Source of the DNA: Lachnospiraceae bacterium
GTDB lineage: Bacteria > Bacillota > Clostridia > Lachnospirales > Lachnospiraceae
NCBI GenBank assembly: GCA_022791975.1
Contig: JAAWAC010000005.1
Coordinates: 1 to 32,677 of the forward strand
Length of the DNA stretch: 32,677 nt
Direction of reading: 5' to 3'
The notes under the pieces are model-generated. The model saw nothing but the letters and a program-made list of their open reading frames with translations. It was not told the DNA's origin and did not search any database. This document shows positions 23,629 to 32,585 of this stretch, piece after piece. Positions within the stretch are counted from its first letter, which is position 1. Each line of letters begins with the position of its first letter. The translations under genes were made by a program, and so were the position numbers.

Positions 23629-24696
23629 CTATAGCTGCTTTAGCAGTTCTTCCCCGGTAAGGCCCTCGATTCCCAGACGTCTGAGGTTTCGGCCCTCCCT
23701 GCGAAAGTCCTGTCCTGCCATCACAGAAGCCAGGGCAATCGTGGCATCCATCAAAGGTGTAGGCACCCCAAGGGCTCGGCCTAACTCCGCAACAGGCACC
23801 ACCCCCATGGGAATATCCTCGGTAATCAGACGGGAATCTAAAGAGGTGGGCGCCATAATAGGCTTATGTCCATCTACCATTTTTACCAGATCACAGATCT
23901 CTTCCGCCTCACTGCGGTAATACCTGCGGTATGCCTCTCGAATGCTGATCAGAGACAACCCCAGAGCCTTACCCACAGCCATACGCTCCTGGTCCAAAGC
24001 TTCCATAGCCTTCCCAATGCTGGGAGTCATTCCCTCAAAATAATGCTTGTAGTGCTGTCCACTCTCGATTCTGCCTGTATTCAAAAGCACTGGCAGGGGA
24101 TGTACCGTAATATTCATATTGTTAAGGCCTGTGGCCAGCACGTGAACCTCCGGAATTAACTGGGGATACACATCCTTTAGATCCTCAATAATTCCTTCTG
24201 TATCCGTACCTGGGAGGGCAGCCAAAGACAGCTCGTCCTTCACCGCAATAATCGTAGCTTTCTCCCCGTCGCTCCTGGCCGCATAAAACAGACTGTTGGT
24301 TTCTGCCAGACGAATCTTTGCCTGGCAACCACGCTCCCTTAAGACCCTGCGAAATTCCAAGGCACCCCCTGTGGAGCCAGGACACAAAATAACGGTCTGG
24401 CCATCCACAAGACACCTGGCCAGCTCTTGGGCTATGTATTCATGAGCAAAAGCGGGAAGAACCACAAAAATCATCTCTGCTCCCTCTACCGCCTCTGCCA
24501 TCACTCCCGTGATAAGATCCAGCTTGGCAAAGCCCTGGAGGGAAGCACCTGCAAGAGTAATTCCTCCTCTTTCCAGAATGGGATCAAGAATCTGGGAAAA
24601 GCGCTCATAGAGACGCACCTCTTTCCCGCACAGCTTCAGATAAGCACTGATACACTGGCCACCGTTTCCAGCGCCTATAACTGCAAATCGCTTCAT
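23629..24696 (-). CDS. NAD/NADP octopine/nopaline dehydrogenase family protein
   Basis: A 355-residue opine dehydrogenase family enzyme; relatives reductively couple an amino acid to a 2-keto acid, or oxidise such opines. The N-terminal Rossmann fold reads FAVIGAGNGGQCISAYL; VVLPAFAHEYIA and LCPGSTGGALEFRRVL follow, then LAETNSLFYAARS. The helical C-terminal domain starts near residue 185 with NNMNITVHPLPVLLNTGRIE, carrying the conserved His of the catalytic region. It is 15 bp downstream of an ornithine cyclodeaminase family gene and shares its operon. Substrates are unknown; direction could be catabolic, since a symporter is co-transcribed. Confidence 0.85.
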   Translation of the reverse strand: MKRFAVIGAGNGGQCISAYLKLCGKEVRLYERFSQILDPILERGGITLAGASLQGFAKLDLITGVMAEAVEGAEMIFVVLPAFAHEYIAQELARCLVDGQTVILCPGSTGGALEFRRVLRERGCQAKIRLAETNSLFYAARSDGEKATIIAVKDELSLAALPGTDTEGIIEDLKDVYPQLIPEVHVLATGLNNMNITVHPLPVLLNTGRIESGQHYKHYFEGMTPSIGKAMEALDQERMAVGKALGLSLISIREAYRRYYRSEAEEICDLVKMVDGHKPIMAPTSLDSRLITEDIPMGVVPVAELGRALGVPTPLMDATIALASVMAGQDFRREGRNLRRLGIEGLTGEELLKQL

Positions 24697-24711
24697 GCTC
24701 TCTCCTCCGCT

Positions 24712-25713
24712 CTATAAATCAAAGGAAAACTCACTTCCCATGCTTCTGGAAAGTGCCTTCTTGTATGCAATGCCTGCCACAGCCACATCCAGGCAGCCCA
24801 TGCCGATGGGCACAATCACCAGTTTCTGCTCCTTTACATCTCCCACATCACGAAGACCAGCAGCCAAATCCCCAACGGTACAGTAAATATCCTTTTCAGA
24901 AATTTTTCCTGCCTCTGCCAGGGGCTTTAAATTGCCTCTGTGCAAGCACTGCCCTATATGATCCGCAATGATCTTATCTGCTCCTAAAATAGCGGCCTCA
25001 TCGCACTCCACATAGGAACCCATGGCAAAATAAATGCTTCCCTTCTGCATCCACTCTCCTTTGATAAAACCATCTGTAGCCGGTGTTACGGAGATAAACG
25101 CATCAGACTGGGTAGGCTCTTTGGCATTCTCAGCAATCACAATCTCCCCCTGAACCACATCGGCCATATCTGCTTTAAACTTTTCCGCCGCAGCCCGAAT
25201 GGGATCAAAGACAATCAATTTATCCACATGAAAATTCTCTGCCAAAGCCATAGTCTGGGTCCGTCCCTGAACACCAGCGCCATACAGTCCAATGGTCACA
25301 TTCTTTTGATCTTTCAGCAAATACCGAAGAATAACCGCCGTCTGAGCACCTGTGCGCATATTGGTAATCCATGCTCCATCCATCACAGACAAGAAATTTC
25401 CGTAATTGGGATCACAAAGCATAATCAGAGCATTGATAAATGGCAGCCCAATCTCTTTTCTCCCCACGCCAAAACCGCCGGCCCATTTCTGTCCAGCCAT
25501 ATCCTGCCAGGCGATATAGGCTGGCATAGCATTCATGGACGCCCGGTAGGGCAGCTTGGTAGGCTCGCTGTCACCCAGATTCAGATTTAGCTTGGTAGGA
25601 TTCAGGGTATTTCCCTCCCCCAAGTCCCGAAAAGTCCTGTCCACAATGGCAATCACATCCTTCATGGTGATCACCTTTTTAATATCTGACTCGCTTAACA
25701 ACAATGTTTTCAT
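24712..25713 (-). CDS. Ornithine cyclodeaminase family protein
   Basis: A 333-residue member of the ornithine cyclodeaminase/mu-crystallin family, NAD(P)-binding enzymes that include ornithine cyclodeaminase, alanine dehydrogenase and cyclic imine reductases. The N-terminal substrate region reads LLLSESDIKKVITMKDVIAIV and LPYRASMNAMPAYI; the dinucleotide fold begins VTIGLYGAGVQGRTQTMALA. Start ATG at 25713 follows AGGAG by 6 nt; an in-frame extension to 25743 has no such site. Between the symporter and the opine dehydrogenase genes, it probably processes the imported amino acid or opine product. Family members differ widely, so the specific reaction is open. Confidence 0.87.
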   Translation of the reverse strand: MKTLLLSESDIKKVITMKDVIAIVDRTFRDLGEGNTLNPTKLNLNLGDSEPTKLPYRASMNAMPAYIAWQDMAGQKWAGGFGVGRKEIGLPFINALIMLCDPNYGNFLSVMDGAWITNMRTGAQTAVILRYLLKDQKNVTIGLYGAGVQGRTQTMALAENFHVDKLIVFDPIRAAAEKFKADMADVVQGEIVIAENAKEPTQSDAFISVTPATDGFIKGEWMQKGSIYFAMGSYVECDEAAILGADKIIADHIGQCLHRGNLKPLAEAGKISEKDIYCTVGDLAAGLRDVGDVKEQKLVIVPIGMGCLDVAVAGIAYKKALSRSMGSEFSFDL

Positions 25714-25770
25714 AGCTTTCTCCTCTCTTCCTATATGTGGCATGCCTGGATATTTTCCTATTTTCGCATG

Positions 25771-27177
25771 CTAATTTTTCTTTCTTGTTACCAACCCTGT
25801 AATCACCAGGCAGATAAAGGAAACACCGATTCCATAAATAGCATAAGGCCAGCTGGTATTCATAAACTGTGCCACCGCACACCCGATAACCCCTCCAATC
25901 ATGGATACGATACCGCTTATGGGGGTTAGTATATTTTTATTGCGGAATATGTATCCGCAGTAAATGGGCACCAGAAGACCGGAAGCGGAATAAGCATAGG
26001 ACGCAATGATTAAATTCAGTACCTGGGGAAAGGTAATCGCCATCAAAACTGCCAGAATCGCCACCACAATCGTGCTCATTCTGGATACCCGCAGCAACTT
26101 TTTATCGTCCGCATCCCCATTGATAAAACGCTTATAAATATCTCTGGTTACATTCACGGAGACAGACTGAATAGCACTGTCCGTAGTTGTAATAATGGTA
26201 GTAGCAATAAATCCACTAAACATGGCTACCGCCCACACCGGGATCTGCGTCAAAAACCAGCCCGTAGCATCCTCTCCAGTCATCCCCGGATTCAAAGCTC
26301 GACAAGTATTTCCAATAATAACCACCCATATCTCAATAGCCGCAATTAAAATACCGCCAATAATCAAAGTTCTCCTGGCATTTTTCACTGTATCTGTGGC
26401 GCAAACCCGCTGAAAGGTCATCTGGTTGGTCATCATGCCTGGCGTAGCCGCCACAAACCATAAAATCGTGGTGGGAATTCCCGCAGCCAAAAGCCCAGAG
26501 GGAAAGGATACCACCGAGGAATCCGGAAGCTTTGCCACAATATTGGACCAACCGCCTCCCATATTCAGGGCCAACACAGCAGTCACGGTACACAGCCCCA
26601 GCATAATAACCCCAAACACGAAATCAGACCAGGCCACCGCATTAAATCCCGAGGGTATGGTAAACAGCACACAGATAATTGCCACAGCTACAATAATAAC
26701 ATTCATATCAATCCCTGTGATAGAGGCATATAGCTTTCCAAAGGATGTAATCTGGGAAGCGATCCACCCAAAAGGCACTACCATTGCCATAATAGAGCCC
26801 GCAAAAAGCAGAAAGTTATTTTTGCCATACACCTTTTCCAGAATATCCGGAATCGTGGTAAACTCATTTTCCCGCAGCCATTTGGCAATAATAGCCATAA
26901 TAAAACATCCGGCTGCCCCGCACACTCCATAAGCCAAGGGTGCAATACCAAAATTATATCCAATGCTTACGTGCCCCACCAACACACCGCCGCCCACCAG
27001 AGTAGCAAACTGCGTAAACACAATCACATAGGAGGGAAGCTTTCTGCTACCCATAGCCCAGTCGTCTGCTGTCACCGTTTTCCTCTGAAAATAAATGGAA
27101 ATCCCGGCTCCAATCGCCATAACCACCAGCGTGCTGACAATCACCAGCGCCAATGCACCTACAAATACATTTTCCAT
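25771..27177 (-). CDS. Sodium:solute symporter (SSS) family transporter
   Basis: A 468-residue polytopic membrane protein with about 12-13 helices, in the family of sodium-coupled carriers of proline, pantothenate and sugars. Landmarks: an N-terminal helix (ALALVIVSTLVVMAIGAGI), the family segment DDWAMGSRKLPSYVIVFTQFATLVGGG, an amphipathic DILEKVYGKN loop, and ATTIITTTDSAIQSVSVNVTRDI, which corresponds to the sodium-site region. It is the first gene of a three-gene unit with the cyclodeaminase and opine dehydrogenase genes, so its cargo is probably their substrate, an amino acid or amino acid conjugate. It has its own strong promoter upstream. Confidence 0.9.
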   Translation of the reverse strand: MENVFVGALALVIVSTLVVMAIGAGISIYFQRKTVTADDWAMGSRKLPSYVIVFTQFATLVGGGVLVGHVSIGYNFGIAPLAYGVCGAAGCFIMAIIAKWLRENEFTTIPDILEKVYGKNNFLLFAGSIMAMVVPFGWIASQITSFGKLYASITGIDMNVIIVAVAIICVLFTIPSGFNAVAWSDFVFGVIMLGLCTVTAVLALNMGGGWSNIVAKLPDSSVVSFPSGLLAAGIPTTILWFVAATPGMMTNQMTFQRVCATDTVKNARRTLIIGGILIAAIEIWVVIIGNTCRALNPGMTGEDATGWFLTQIPVWAVAMFSGFIATTIITTTDSAIQSVSVNVTRDIYKRFINGDADDKKLLRVSRMSTIVVAILAVLMAITFPQVLNLIIASYAYSASGLLVPIYCGYIFRNKNILTPISGIVSMIGGVIGCAVAQFMNTSWPYAIYGIGVSFICLVITGLVTRKKN

Positions 27178-27246
27178 TCTCTATATACTCCCTTCATCTC
27201 TTTGCAGCTTTAATCCTTTGATACATTAAAGTGCCATTATCGGAAT

Positions 27247-27275
27247 ATTATACCACTTACCTGGCTTTTTGTAAA
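27247..27275 (-). promoter_or_regulatory. Promoter of the symporter-OCD-opine dehydrogenase unit
   Basis: On the minus strand TTTACA (plus 27270-27275), a 17-bp spacer and a perfect TATAAT (plus 27247-27252). The start is expected near 27240, about 60 nt before the symporter ATG. Confidence 0.75.
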
Positions 27276-27280
27276 TATCT

Positions 27281-27343
27281 AAAAAAGAGACAGCCCTCCC
27301 TTTTCCAACGAATGCTCCTTCATCGAAAATCGGGAAAGCTGCC
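27281..27343 (-). terminator. Intrinsic terminator after prfB
   Basis: On the minus strand a 12-bp stem with three G-U pairs (plus 27289-27300 with 27332-27343) encloses a 31-nt loop and is followed by TCTTTTTT. It ends the secA-prfB transcript 23 bp after the prfB stop and just before the symporter promoter. Confidence 0.8.
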
Positions 27344-27365
27344 ATTTATCTTTTCCAAATAATTA

Positions 27366-28488
27366 TTACGCCTCTGGGTCTTCCTTGGTATTCACCCATT
27401 TCAGATAGGCATTGATAAAGGGATCGATATTTCCATCCATTACGCCATTTACATTGCTAACCTCCGCATTGGTCCGGTGGTCTTTTACCAGAGTATAGGG
27501 CTGCATCACATAGGACCGGATCTGATTTCCCCAGCCAATCTCCTTGACTTCTCCCCGGATGCCGGAGAGCTTCTCCGCATTCTTCTGCTGCTCCAAAAGG
27601 AATAGCTTTGCTTTTAACATTTGCATAGCCTTATCCTTATTCTGGAATTGGGATCTCTCATTTTGGCACTGCACCACCGTATTGGTAGGCAGATGGGTAA
27701 TGCGGATGGCCGAGGAGGTCTTATTAATATGCTGGCCTCCTGCGCCGCTGGATCGATACGTATCAATGCGCAGGTCCTCGTCCCGAATCTCAATATCGAT
27801 ATCATCCTCAATATCCGGCATTACATCCAGGGATACAAAAGAGGTCTGCCGCTTTCCCTGGGCATTAAAAGGAGAAATCCGTACCAGGCGGTGGACACCC
27901 TTCTCTGATTTTAGATAGCCATAAGCATTCTCCCCGTTTACCTGGAAGGTCACGGACTTAATACCCGCCTCATCTCCGTCCAGAAAATCCAATACTTCCA
28001 CGGAAAACCCCCGGCGCTCTGCCCAGCGGGTGTACATCCGGTACAGCATCCCGGCCCAGTCACAGCTCTCCGTGCCGCCGGCCCCTGCATTCAATTTTAA
28101 GATGGCATTATTCTTATCATATTCCCCGGATAAAAGTGTCTTAATACGCATGGATTCAAAAGCTTCCTGGAAGTTTCTCAGCTCTTCCTCTATCTCCGGA
28201 ATCAGAGAAGCGTCCCCCTCCTCATATCCCATTTCCAGTAAGGTCTCGATATCCTCATACTGAGTCTGTAGAGCCTGATAGCCTCCCGCCTCTTCCTTTA
28301 AAGCCGACAGCTCCTTCATCCCTGCCTGAGAACTCTCCGCATTGTCCCAGTAGCCAGGCTCTTCCATTTCCCGCTCCAGCTCCTCCATGCGCTTTGCTTT
28401 TTCCGCTAAGTTAAAGTGAATCCCTCAATTCAACCAATGGGCCCTGATAGCCATTTAAGGAATACTTAAACTGGTCCAGTTCTACCAC
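27366..28488 (-). CDS. prfB: Peptide chain release factor 2, made by programmed +1 frameshift
   Basis: RF2 of about 373 residues that releases proteins at UGA and UAA stops. The main frame contains the GGQ loop (SSGAGGQHINKTSSAIR) and the RF2 specificity region (a CQNERSQFQNK segment follows it). The true start is GTG at 28488, 6 nt after GAGGTGA. The first 25 codons (VVELDQFKYSLNGYQGPLVE then LRDSL) end at an in-frame TAA (28411-28413) in CTT TAA C. A +1 slip on CTT continues as NLAEKAKRMEELERE into the long frame, whose first ATG is at 28388. This matches the RF2 autoregulatory shift, but the stop is UAA rather than the usual UGA. It follows secA by 78 bp. Confidence 0.93.
28410..28416 (-). 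other. prfB +1 frameshift site with UAA stop
   Basis: The slippery heptamer reads CUU UAA C. An internal AGGGA element lies 4 nt upstream of CUU, like the Shine-Dalgarno-like stimulator of the canonical AGGGGG UAU CUU UGA C site, though with slightly longer spacing. UAA is read by both RF1 and RF2. Confidence 0.85.
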
Positions 28489-28566
28489 TGTTAATCACCT
28501 CTTTCTTCATATATAGTTACCCGGGGCCCCTGCTGTCTTGGTTTGCCTTCCCCGGGATCCTTACGT

Positions 28567-31131
28567 TTATCTCCGGCCGCAGCACTGCTTATACTTCTTT
28601 CCGCTGCCACAGGGGCAGGGATCATTGGGATAGATTTTCTCGGCTTCCCGTTTTTTGGGAGCCTTGGCAAGGCTTGTGTCCTTGTTGGTGCCAGTGACCT
28701 TGGCCACCTGTTCCCGCTCTGCCTTCTCCTCCACTCGCACATGGAGCAGAATCCGCACTGTATCCTCCTGAATACTGGCTGTCATGGCATCAAACATTTC
28801 GTAGCCGCTTAGCTTGTATTCCACCAGCGGGTCTCTCTGGGCAAAGGCCTGTAAGCCAATTCCCTGGCGCAGCTGGTCCATATCATCAATGTGATCCATC
28901 CACTTCCGGTCAATCACCTTTAAGAGGAACACCCGCTCCAGCTCCCGAAGCATCTCCGTATTGGGGAATTCTGCCTCCTTCAGCTCATAGAGCTTTACAG
29001 CCTCCTCTTTCAGCTGATGTTTCAACTCATTCTTTCTGCTGCCAGTGATACGTTCCTGAGTAATAAGCTTAAAGGGAATCACGGGAAGCAGCGTCTCGTT
29101 AAGTCCCTTCAGATCCCACTCTTCCTTTTCCTGGTCATCCCCAATCAGGGAATCCACCGTGTTCTCCACCGTGTCCGTAAGCATTTTGTAGATAGAATCC
29201 CGCATGCTCTCCCCGTCCAGTACCCGACGGCGTTCTCTGTAAATAATCTCCCGCTGCTCATTCATCACCTGATCGTACTCCAGCAGGTTTTTGCGGATTC
29301 CAAAGTTATTGCTCTCTATCTTTTTCTGCGCCTTCTCAATGGCGCTGGTCAGCATCTTGTGCTCGATCTCTTCATTTTCCGGCACTCCCAGGGCATTGAA
29401 CATGGCCATCAGCCGCTCGGATCCAAAGAGACGCATCAAATCGTCCTCCAGAGAAATGTAGAAACGGGATTCTCCCGGGTCTCCCTGCCGCCCGGACCGT
29501 CCTCGCAGCTGGTTATCAATCCGGCGGGATTCATGGCGCTCTGTGCCAATGATTTTTAGTCCCCCTGCCGCCCGGGACGCCTCGTCCAGCTTAATATCCG
29601 TACCACGGCCAGCCATGTTGGTGGCAATAGTTACGGCCCCATGCTGTCCCGCCTGGGCCACAATCTCCGCCTCCCGCTCGTGGAACTTGGCGTTCAGCAC
29701 CTCATGGGGAATGCCTCTTTTACGTAACAAAGCGCTGACCTCCTCTGAGGCCTCAATGGTGATAGTACCCACCAAAACCGGCTGCCCCTTGGCATGTGCC
29801 TCCTCAATAGCGTTTACCACAGCCCGCAGCTTTTCCTTGCGGGTCTTGTAAACCGCATCCTGGAGATCCTTTCGGATCACCGGCATATTGGTGGGAATCT
29901 CAATAACATCCATACCATACATATCCCGGAACTCCTTCTCCTCCGTCAGGGCCGTACCAGTCATGCCGGCTTTTTTCTCATATTTATTAAAGAAATTCTG
30001 GAAGGTGATATTGGCCAGGGTTTTGCTCTCCCGCTTTACCTTCACATGCTCCTTGGCCTCAATGGCCTGATGGAGGCCGTCAGAATAGCGGCGTCCCGGC
30101 ATAATACGCCCGGTAAACTCGTCTACAATCAAAACCTGGTCATCCTTCACTACATAGTCCTGGTCCCGAAACATGAGGTAATTGGCCCGCAGAGCCAGGA
30201 TAATATTGTGCTGGATCTCCAGATTCTCCGGGTCCGCCAGATTTTCAATGTGGAAATACTGCTCCACGCGGCTGACACCATCGGCCGTCAGGTTTACCAC
30301 CTTATCCTTCTCATTGACAATAAACTCCCCGGTCTCCTGAATATCCTCCCCCATAATGGCGTTCATCTTGGTAAACTCACCGCTGGCCTCGCCTCGCTTC
30401 ATGGTTTTGGCCAGGGCATCGCAGACCTCATAAAGCTTGGTGGATTTCCCACTCTGTCCGGAAATAATCAGAGGCGTGCGGGCTTCATCAATAAGCACTG
30501 AGTCCACCTCATCGATAATGGCATAGTGGAGTTCCCGCTGCACCAGTTGTTCCTTGTAGATAACCATATTGTCACGGAGATAATCAAAGCCCAGCTCATT
30601 GTTGGTAATATACGTTATATCGCAGGCATAGGCCGCTCGTCGCTCATCATTGGTGCTGCTGTTGAGTACCACGCCTACCGAAAGCCCCAGAGCCTTATGC
30701 ACCTCGCCCATCCACTGGGCATCACGGTTGGCCAGATAGTCATTGACTGTAACTACATGGACGCCCTTTCCCTCCAGGGCATTCAGATAAGCCGGAAGCG
30801 TAGACACCAGGGTCTTTCCTTCGCCAGTACGCATCTCTGCGATTCGCCCTTGATGCAGGATCACACCGCCCACCAGCTGTACCCGGTAATGCTCCATTCC
30901 CAGTACCCGCCGGGCTGCCTCCCGCACGGCTGCAAAGGCTTCCACCATCAGCTCGTCCAGGGTCTCTCCGCTTTTGAACCGCTCCTTAAATTCCTTTGTC
31001 TTTTCCCGCAGCTGCTCGTCAGACAACTCCATCATCTTTGGCCGCAGGGCCTCGATCTGGTCCACGATTGGATACACCCGTTTCAGCTCATGCTCACTGT
31101 GAGTTCCAAAAATTTTCGTAATAAGACTCAT
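28567..31131 (-). CDS. secA: Preprotein translocase ATPase SecA
   Basis: An 854-residue SecA, the ATP-driven motor that pushes unfolded proteins through SecYEG. Walker A is in [20 protein letters not shown] (near residue 105); the DEAD-like box reads [19 protein letters not shown]; the preprotein cross-linking region and the second nucleotide-binding fold ([37 protein letters not shown]) follow. The C-terminal zinc-binding tail [13 protein letters not shown] is present and binds SecB-like partners or lipid. ATG at 31131 follows GGAG by 7 nt. Complete, with a promoter 46 bp upstream and prfB directly downstream. Confidence 0.98.
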   Translation of the reverse strand: MSLITKIFGTHSEHELKRVYPIVDQIEALRPKMMELSDEQLREKTKEFKERFKSGETLDELMVEAFAAVREAARRVLGMEHYRVQLVGGVILHQGRIAEMRTGEGKTLVSTLPAYLNALEGKGVHVVTVNDYLANRDAQWMGEVHKALGLSVGVVLNSSTNDERRAAYACDITYITNNELGFDYLRDNMVIYKEQLVQRELHYAIIDEVDSVLIDEARTPLIISGQSGKSTKLYEVCDALAKTMKRGEASGEFTKMNAIMGEDIQETGEFIVNEKDKVVNLTADGVSRVEQYFHIENLADPENLEIQHNIILALRANYLMFRDQDYVVKDDQVLIVDEFTGRIMPGRRYSDGLHQAIEAKEHVKVKRESKTLANITFQNFFNKYEKKAGMTGTALTEEKEFRDMYGMDVIEIPTNMPVIRKDLQDAVYKTRKEKLRAVVNAIEEAHAKGQPVLVGTITIEASEEVSALLRKRGIPHEVLNAKFHEREAEIVAQAGQHGAVTIATNMAGRGTDIKLDEASRAAGGLKIIGTERHESRRIDNQLRGRSGRQGDPGESRFYISLEDDLMRLFGSERLMAMFNALGVPENEEIEHKMLTSAIEKAQKKIESNNFGIRKNLLEYDQVMNEQREIIYRERRRVLDGESMRDSIYKMLTDTVENTVDSLIGDDQEKEEWDLKGLNETLLPVIPFKLITQERITGSRKNELKHQLKEEAVKLYELKEAEFPNTEMLRELERVFLLKVIDRKWMDHIDDMDQLRQGIGLQAFAQRDPLVEYKLSGYEMFDAMTASIQEDTVRILLHVRVEEKAEREQVAKVTGTNKDTSLAKAPKKREAEKIYPNDPCPCGSGKKYKQCCGRR

Positions 31132-31176
31132 GTACTTACTCCTACTATTGGTGTTTTATAAAAATCCCTGTAAGCT

Positions 31177-31205
31177 ATTGTAGCACTATCCCTACTATTA
31201 TTCAA
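31177..31205 (-). promoter_or_regulatory. secA promoter
   Basis: On the minus strand TTGAAT (plus 31200-31205), a 17-bp spacer and TACAAT (plus 31177-31182). The start falls near 31170, giving a leader of about 40 nt before the secA ATG. Confidence 0.75.
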
Positions 31206-31304
31206 CAAAATTTACAATCTAAACATATGCTGGCCCGGATATCCCCTGGCTTTCCTCTGAAAAATCATCTCCTGTACCACGTTTTCTTCCCTCGATATCT
31301 TCTC

Positions 31305-32462
31305 CTATACCACTTTCTCTCCCTCTAATATAACCCCTTTTACATTCACCATATCATCAATCAAAATCAGGTTTGCCTTCTTTCCCTCCTCAATGCTGCC
31401 TACCTTGTGGTCGATTCCCAGAAGTCTTGCAGGATTGATGGTGGCAAAGCGAATGGCGTGACACAGCCCATAGCCCGTGTGTTTCATAAGGTTTCTGCAG
31501 GCATGCTCCAGGGTCAGATGACTTCCCGCCAGATGTCCCTCATAATCGTAATTCAAATCTGGTCCATAGGCAATGCCTTCCTCCTCATTGTTGGTGTAAT
31601 CTCCTGATGCTGGCATGGAATCCGTAATGAGAATCATTCTCTCTACGCCCTTGGTCTTTACCACAAACTTGATCATATCCGGCGCCACATGAATTCCATT
31701 TTCATCACAGATCAGTTCCGCATACATGTCCGGTTCATAGAGCGTATATTCATCACACCCTGCTCCAATGGTTCCCTGGGCAAAACCCGGCGCCTTTCCG
31801 GAATCCCCATGGTGGGTCTGCACCCGCACTCCGTATTTTTTCAGCCTGCGGCACTGAGCAGAAGTTGCCACAGAATGGCCCAGGGCAAAAATCGCCTCCG
31901 GATTGGCTGCCTTGGTATCCGCCATAAACATCTCAATATTTTCTCTGGCCGGATCAATCGCCCATATCCGCGCCATATCCTTCAGGCCAGCCAACAAAGG
32001 CTCATACTCCTCCCGCCTAATGTCCCCCCGCCACAAAATACTCCTCTGGTTGCTTCCGCCACCGCTCATATAGGGTCCTTCCATATATAAGCCGTCCAAA
32101 ATTCGTCCCGCCCCATGGGTGGAGGCCCGGGCCACTTTCTTCGCCCCCTCCAGCATCTGTTCCAAAGTCAGGTTGCAGTAAAAAGTGGGCAGCACCGTGG
32201 TCTCCCCATGCTGCAAAAAATATGTAGCGCAGGCTTCCGGATTATCCACAAACAGATCCGTACTGCTTCCATGATTATGGATATCAATCAGCCCCGGGGC
32301 TGTGTACAATCCCTGGGCATCCAGAATCTCCGCCCCTTCCGGCACGCTTACCTCTTTGGCCCAGCCAGCCTCCAAAATTTTTCCATTCTCATAGATGAGA
32401 ACACCATCCCAGATAATACCATCCTCCAAAATCAATTTTGTGTTAATGATTGCGTGTTTCAT
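31305..32462 (-). CDS. nagA: N-acetylglucosamine-6-phosphate deacetylase
   Basis: A 385-residue amidohydrolase that removes acetate from GlcNAc-6-phosphate, feeding amino sugars to glycolysis or cell wall synthesis. Metal and substrate motifs: APGLIDIHNHGSSTDLF, LYMEGPYMSGGGSN (Glu ligand), ALGHSVATSAQCRRL, TQTHHG-like VQTHHGDSGKAPG, and ILITDSMPASGDY with the catalytic Asp; LLGIDHKVGSIEEGKKANLI closes the beta domain. ATG at 32462 follows AAGGAGG by 5 nt; the frame extends upstream to 32546 but only through the structured repeat. I see no clear terminator; an imperfect duplication of its last 30 bases lies just downstream. Confidence 0.93.
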   Translation of the reverse strand: MKHAIINTKLILEDGIIWDGVLIYENGKILEAGWAKEVSVPEGAEILDAQGLYTAPGLIDIHNHGSSTDLFVDNPEACATYFLQHGETTVLPTFYCNLTLEQMLEGAKKVARASTHGAGRILDGLYMEGPYMSGGGSNQRSILWRGDIRREEYEPLLAGLKDMARIWAIDPARENIEMFMADTKAANPEAIFALGHSVATSAQCRRLKKYGVRVQTHHGDSGKAPGFAQGTIGAGCDEYTLYEPDMYAELICDENGIHVAPDMIKFVVKTKGVERMILITDSMPASGDYTNNEEEGIAYGPDLNYDYEGHLAGSHLTLEHACRNLMKHTGYGLCHAIRFATINPARLLGIDHKVGSIEEGKKANLILIDDMVNVKGVILEGEKVV

Positions 32463-32480
32463 AGTTTCCTCCTTTTTTAA

Positions 32481-32585
32481 GTTCCGCTTCGTCCCTCTCT
32501 GTACCCTCACTCTGGAAGGAATTACGACCACTTTTCGTGTCCGCAATTCCTTCCGGGTTCAGATAGGGACTCCGCTGTTTTTTTA
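32481..32585 (-). repeat. Structured 105-bp repeat, copy 1, in the nagA leader
   Basis: First of two tandem near-identical 105-bp units. On the minus strand it folds into a long nested hairpin: GTCCCTATCTG with CAGAGAGGGAC outside (11 bp, one mismatch), GGAAGGAATTGC with GTAATTCCTTCC inside, then CAC-GAAAA-GTG at the tip. It ends directly before the nagA ribosome binding site, so it would be part of the leader RNA. It could also be a repeated palindromic element. Differences from copy 2 are two bases, one of which swaps an A-U pair for G-U. Confidence 0.75.

Noticed and set aside
28520..28556. CCCGGGG/CCCCGGG hairpin between secA and prfB, considered as a terminator
   Set aside because: Only a 7-bp stem with a long loop and no T-run; prfB has no other promoter in the gap, so co-transcription with secA is more likely.
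28491..28742. Leftward 83-residue ORF overlapping the secA end and running to prfB
   Set aside because: It is out of frame with the conserved SecA zinc tail, and its Arg/Pro-rich product matches nothing.
29794..30501. A 235-residue rightward ORF
   Set aside because: Antisense shadow of secA, whose coding frame is unmistakable.
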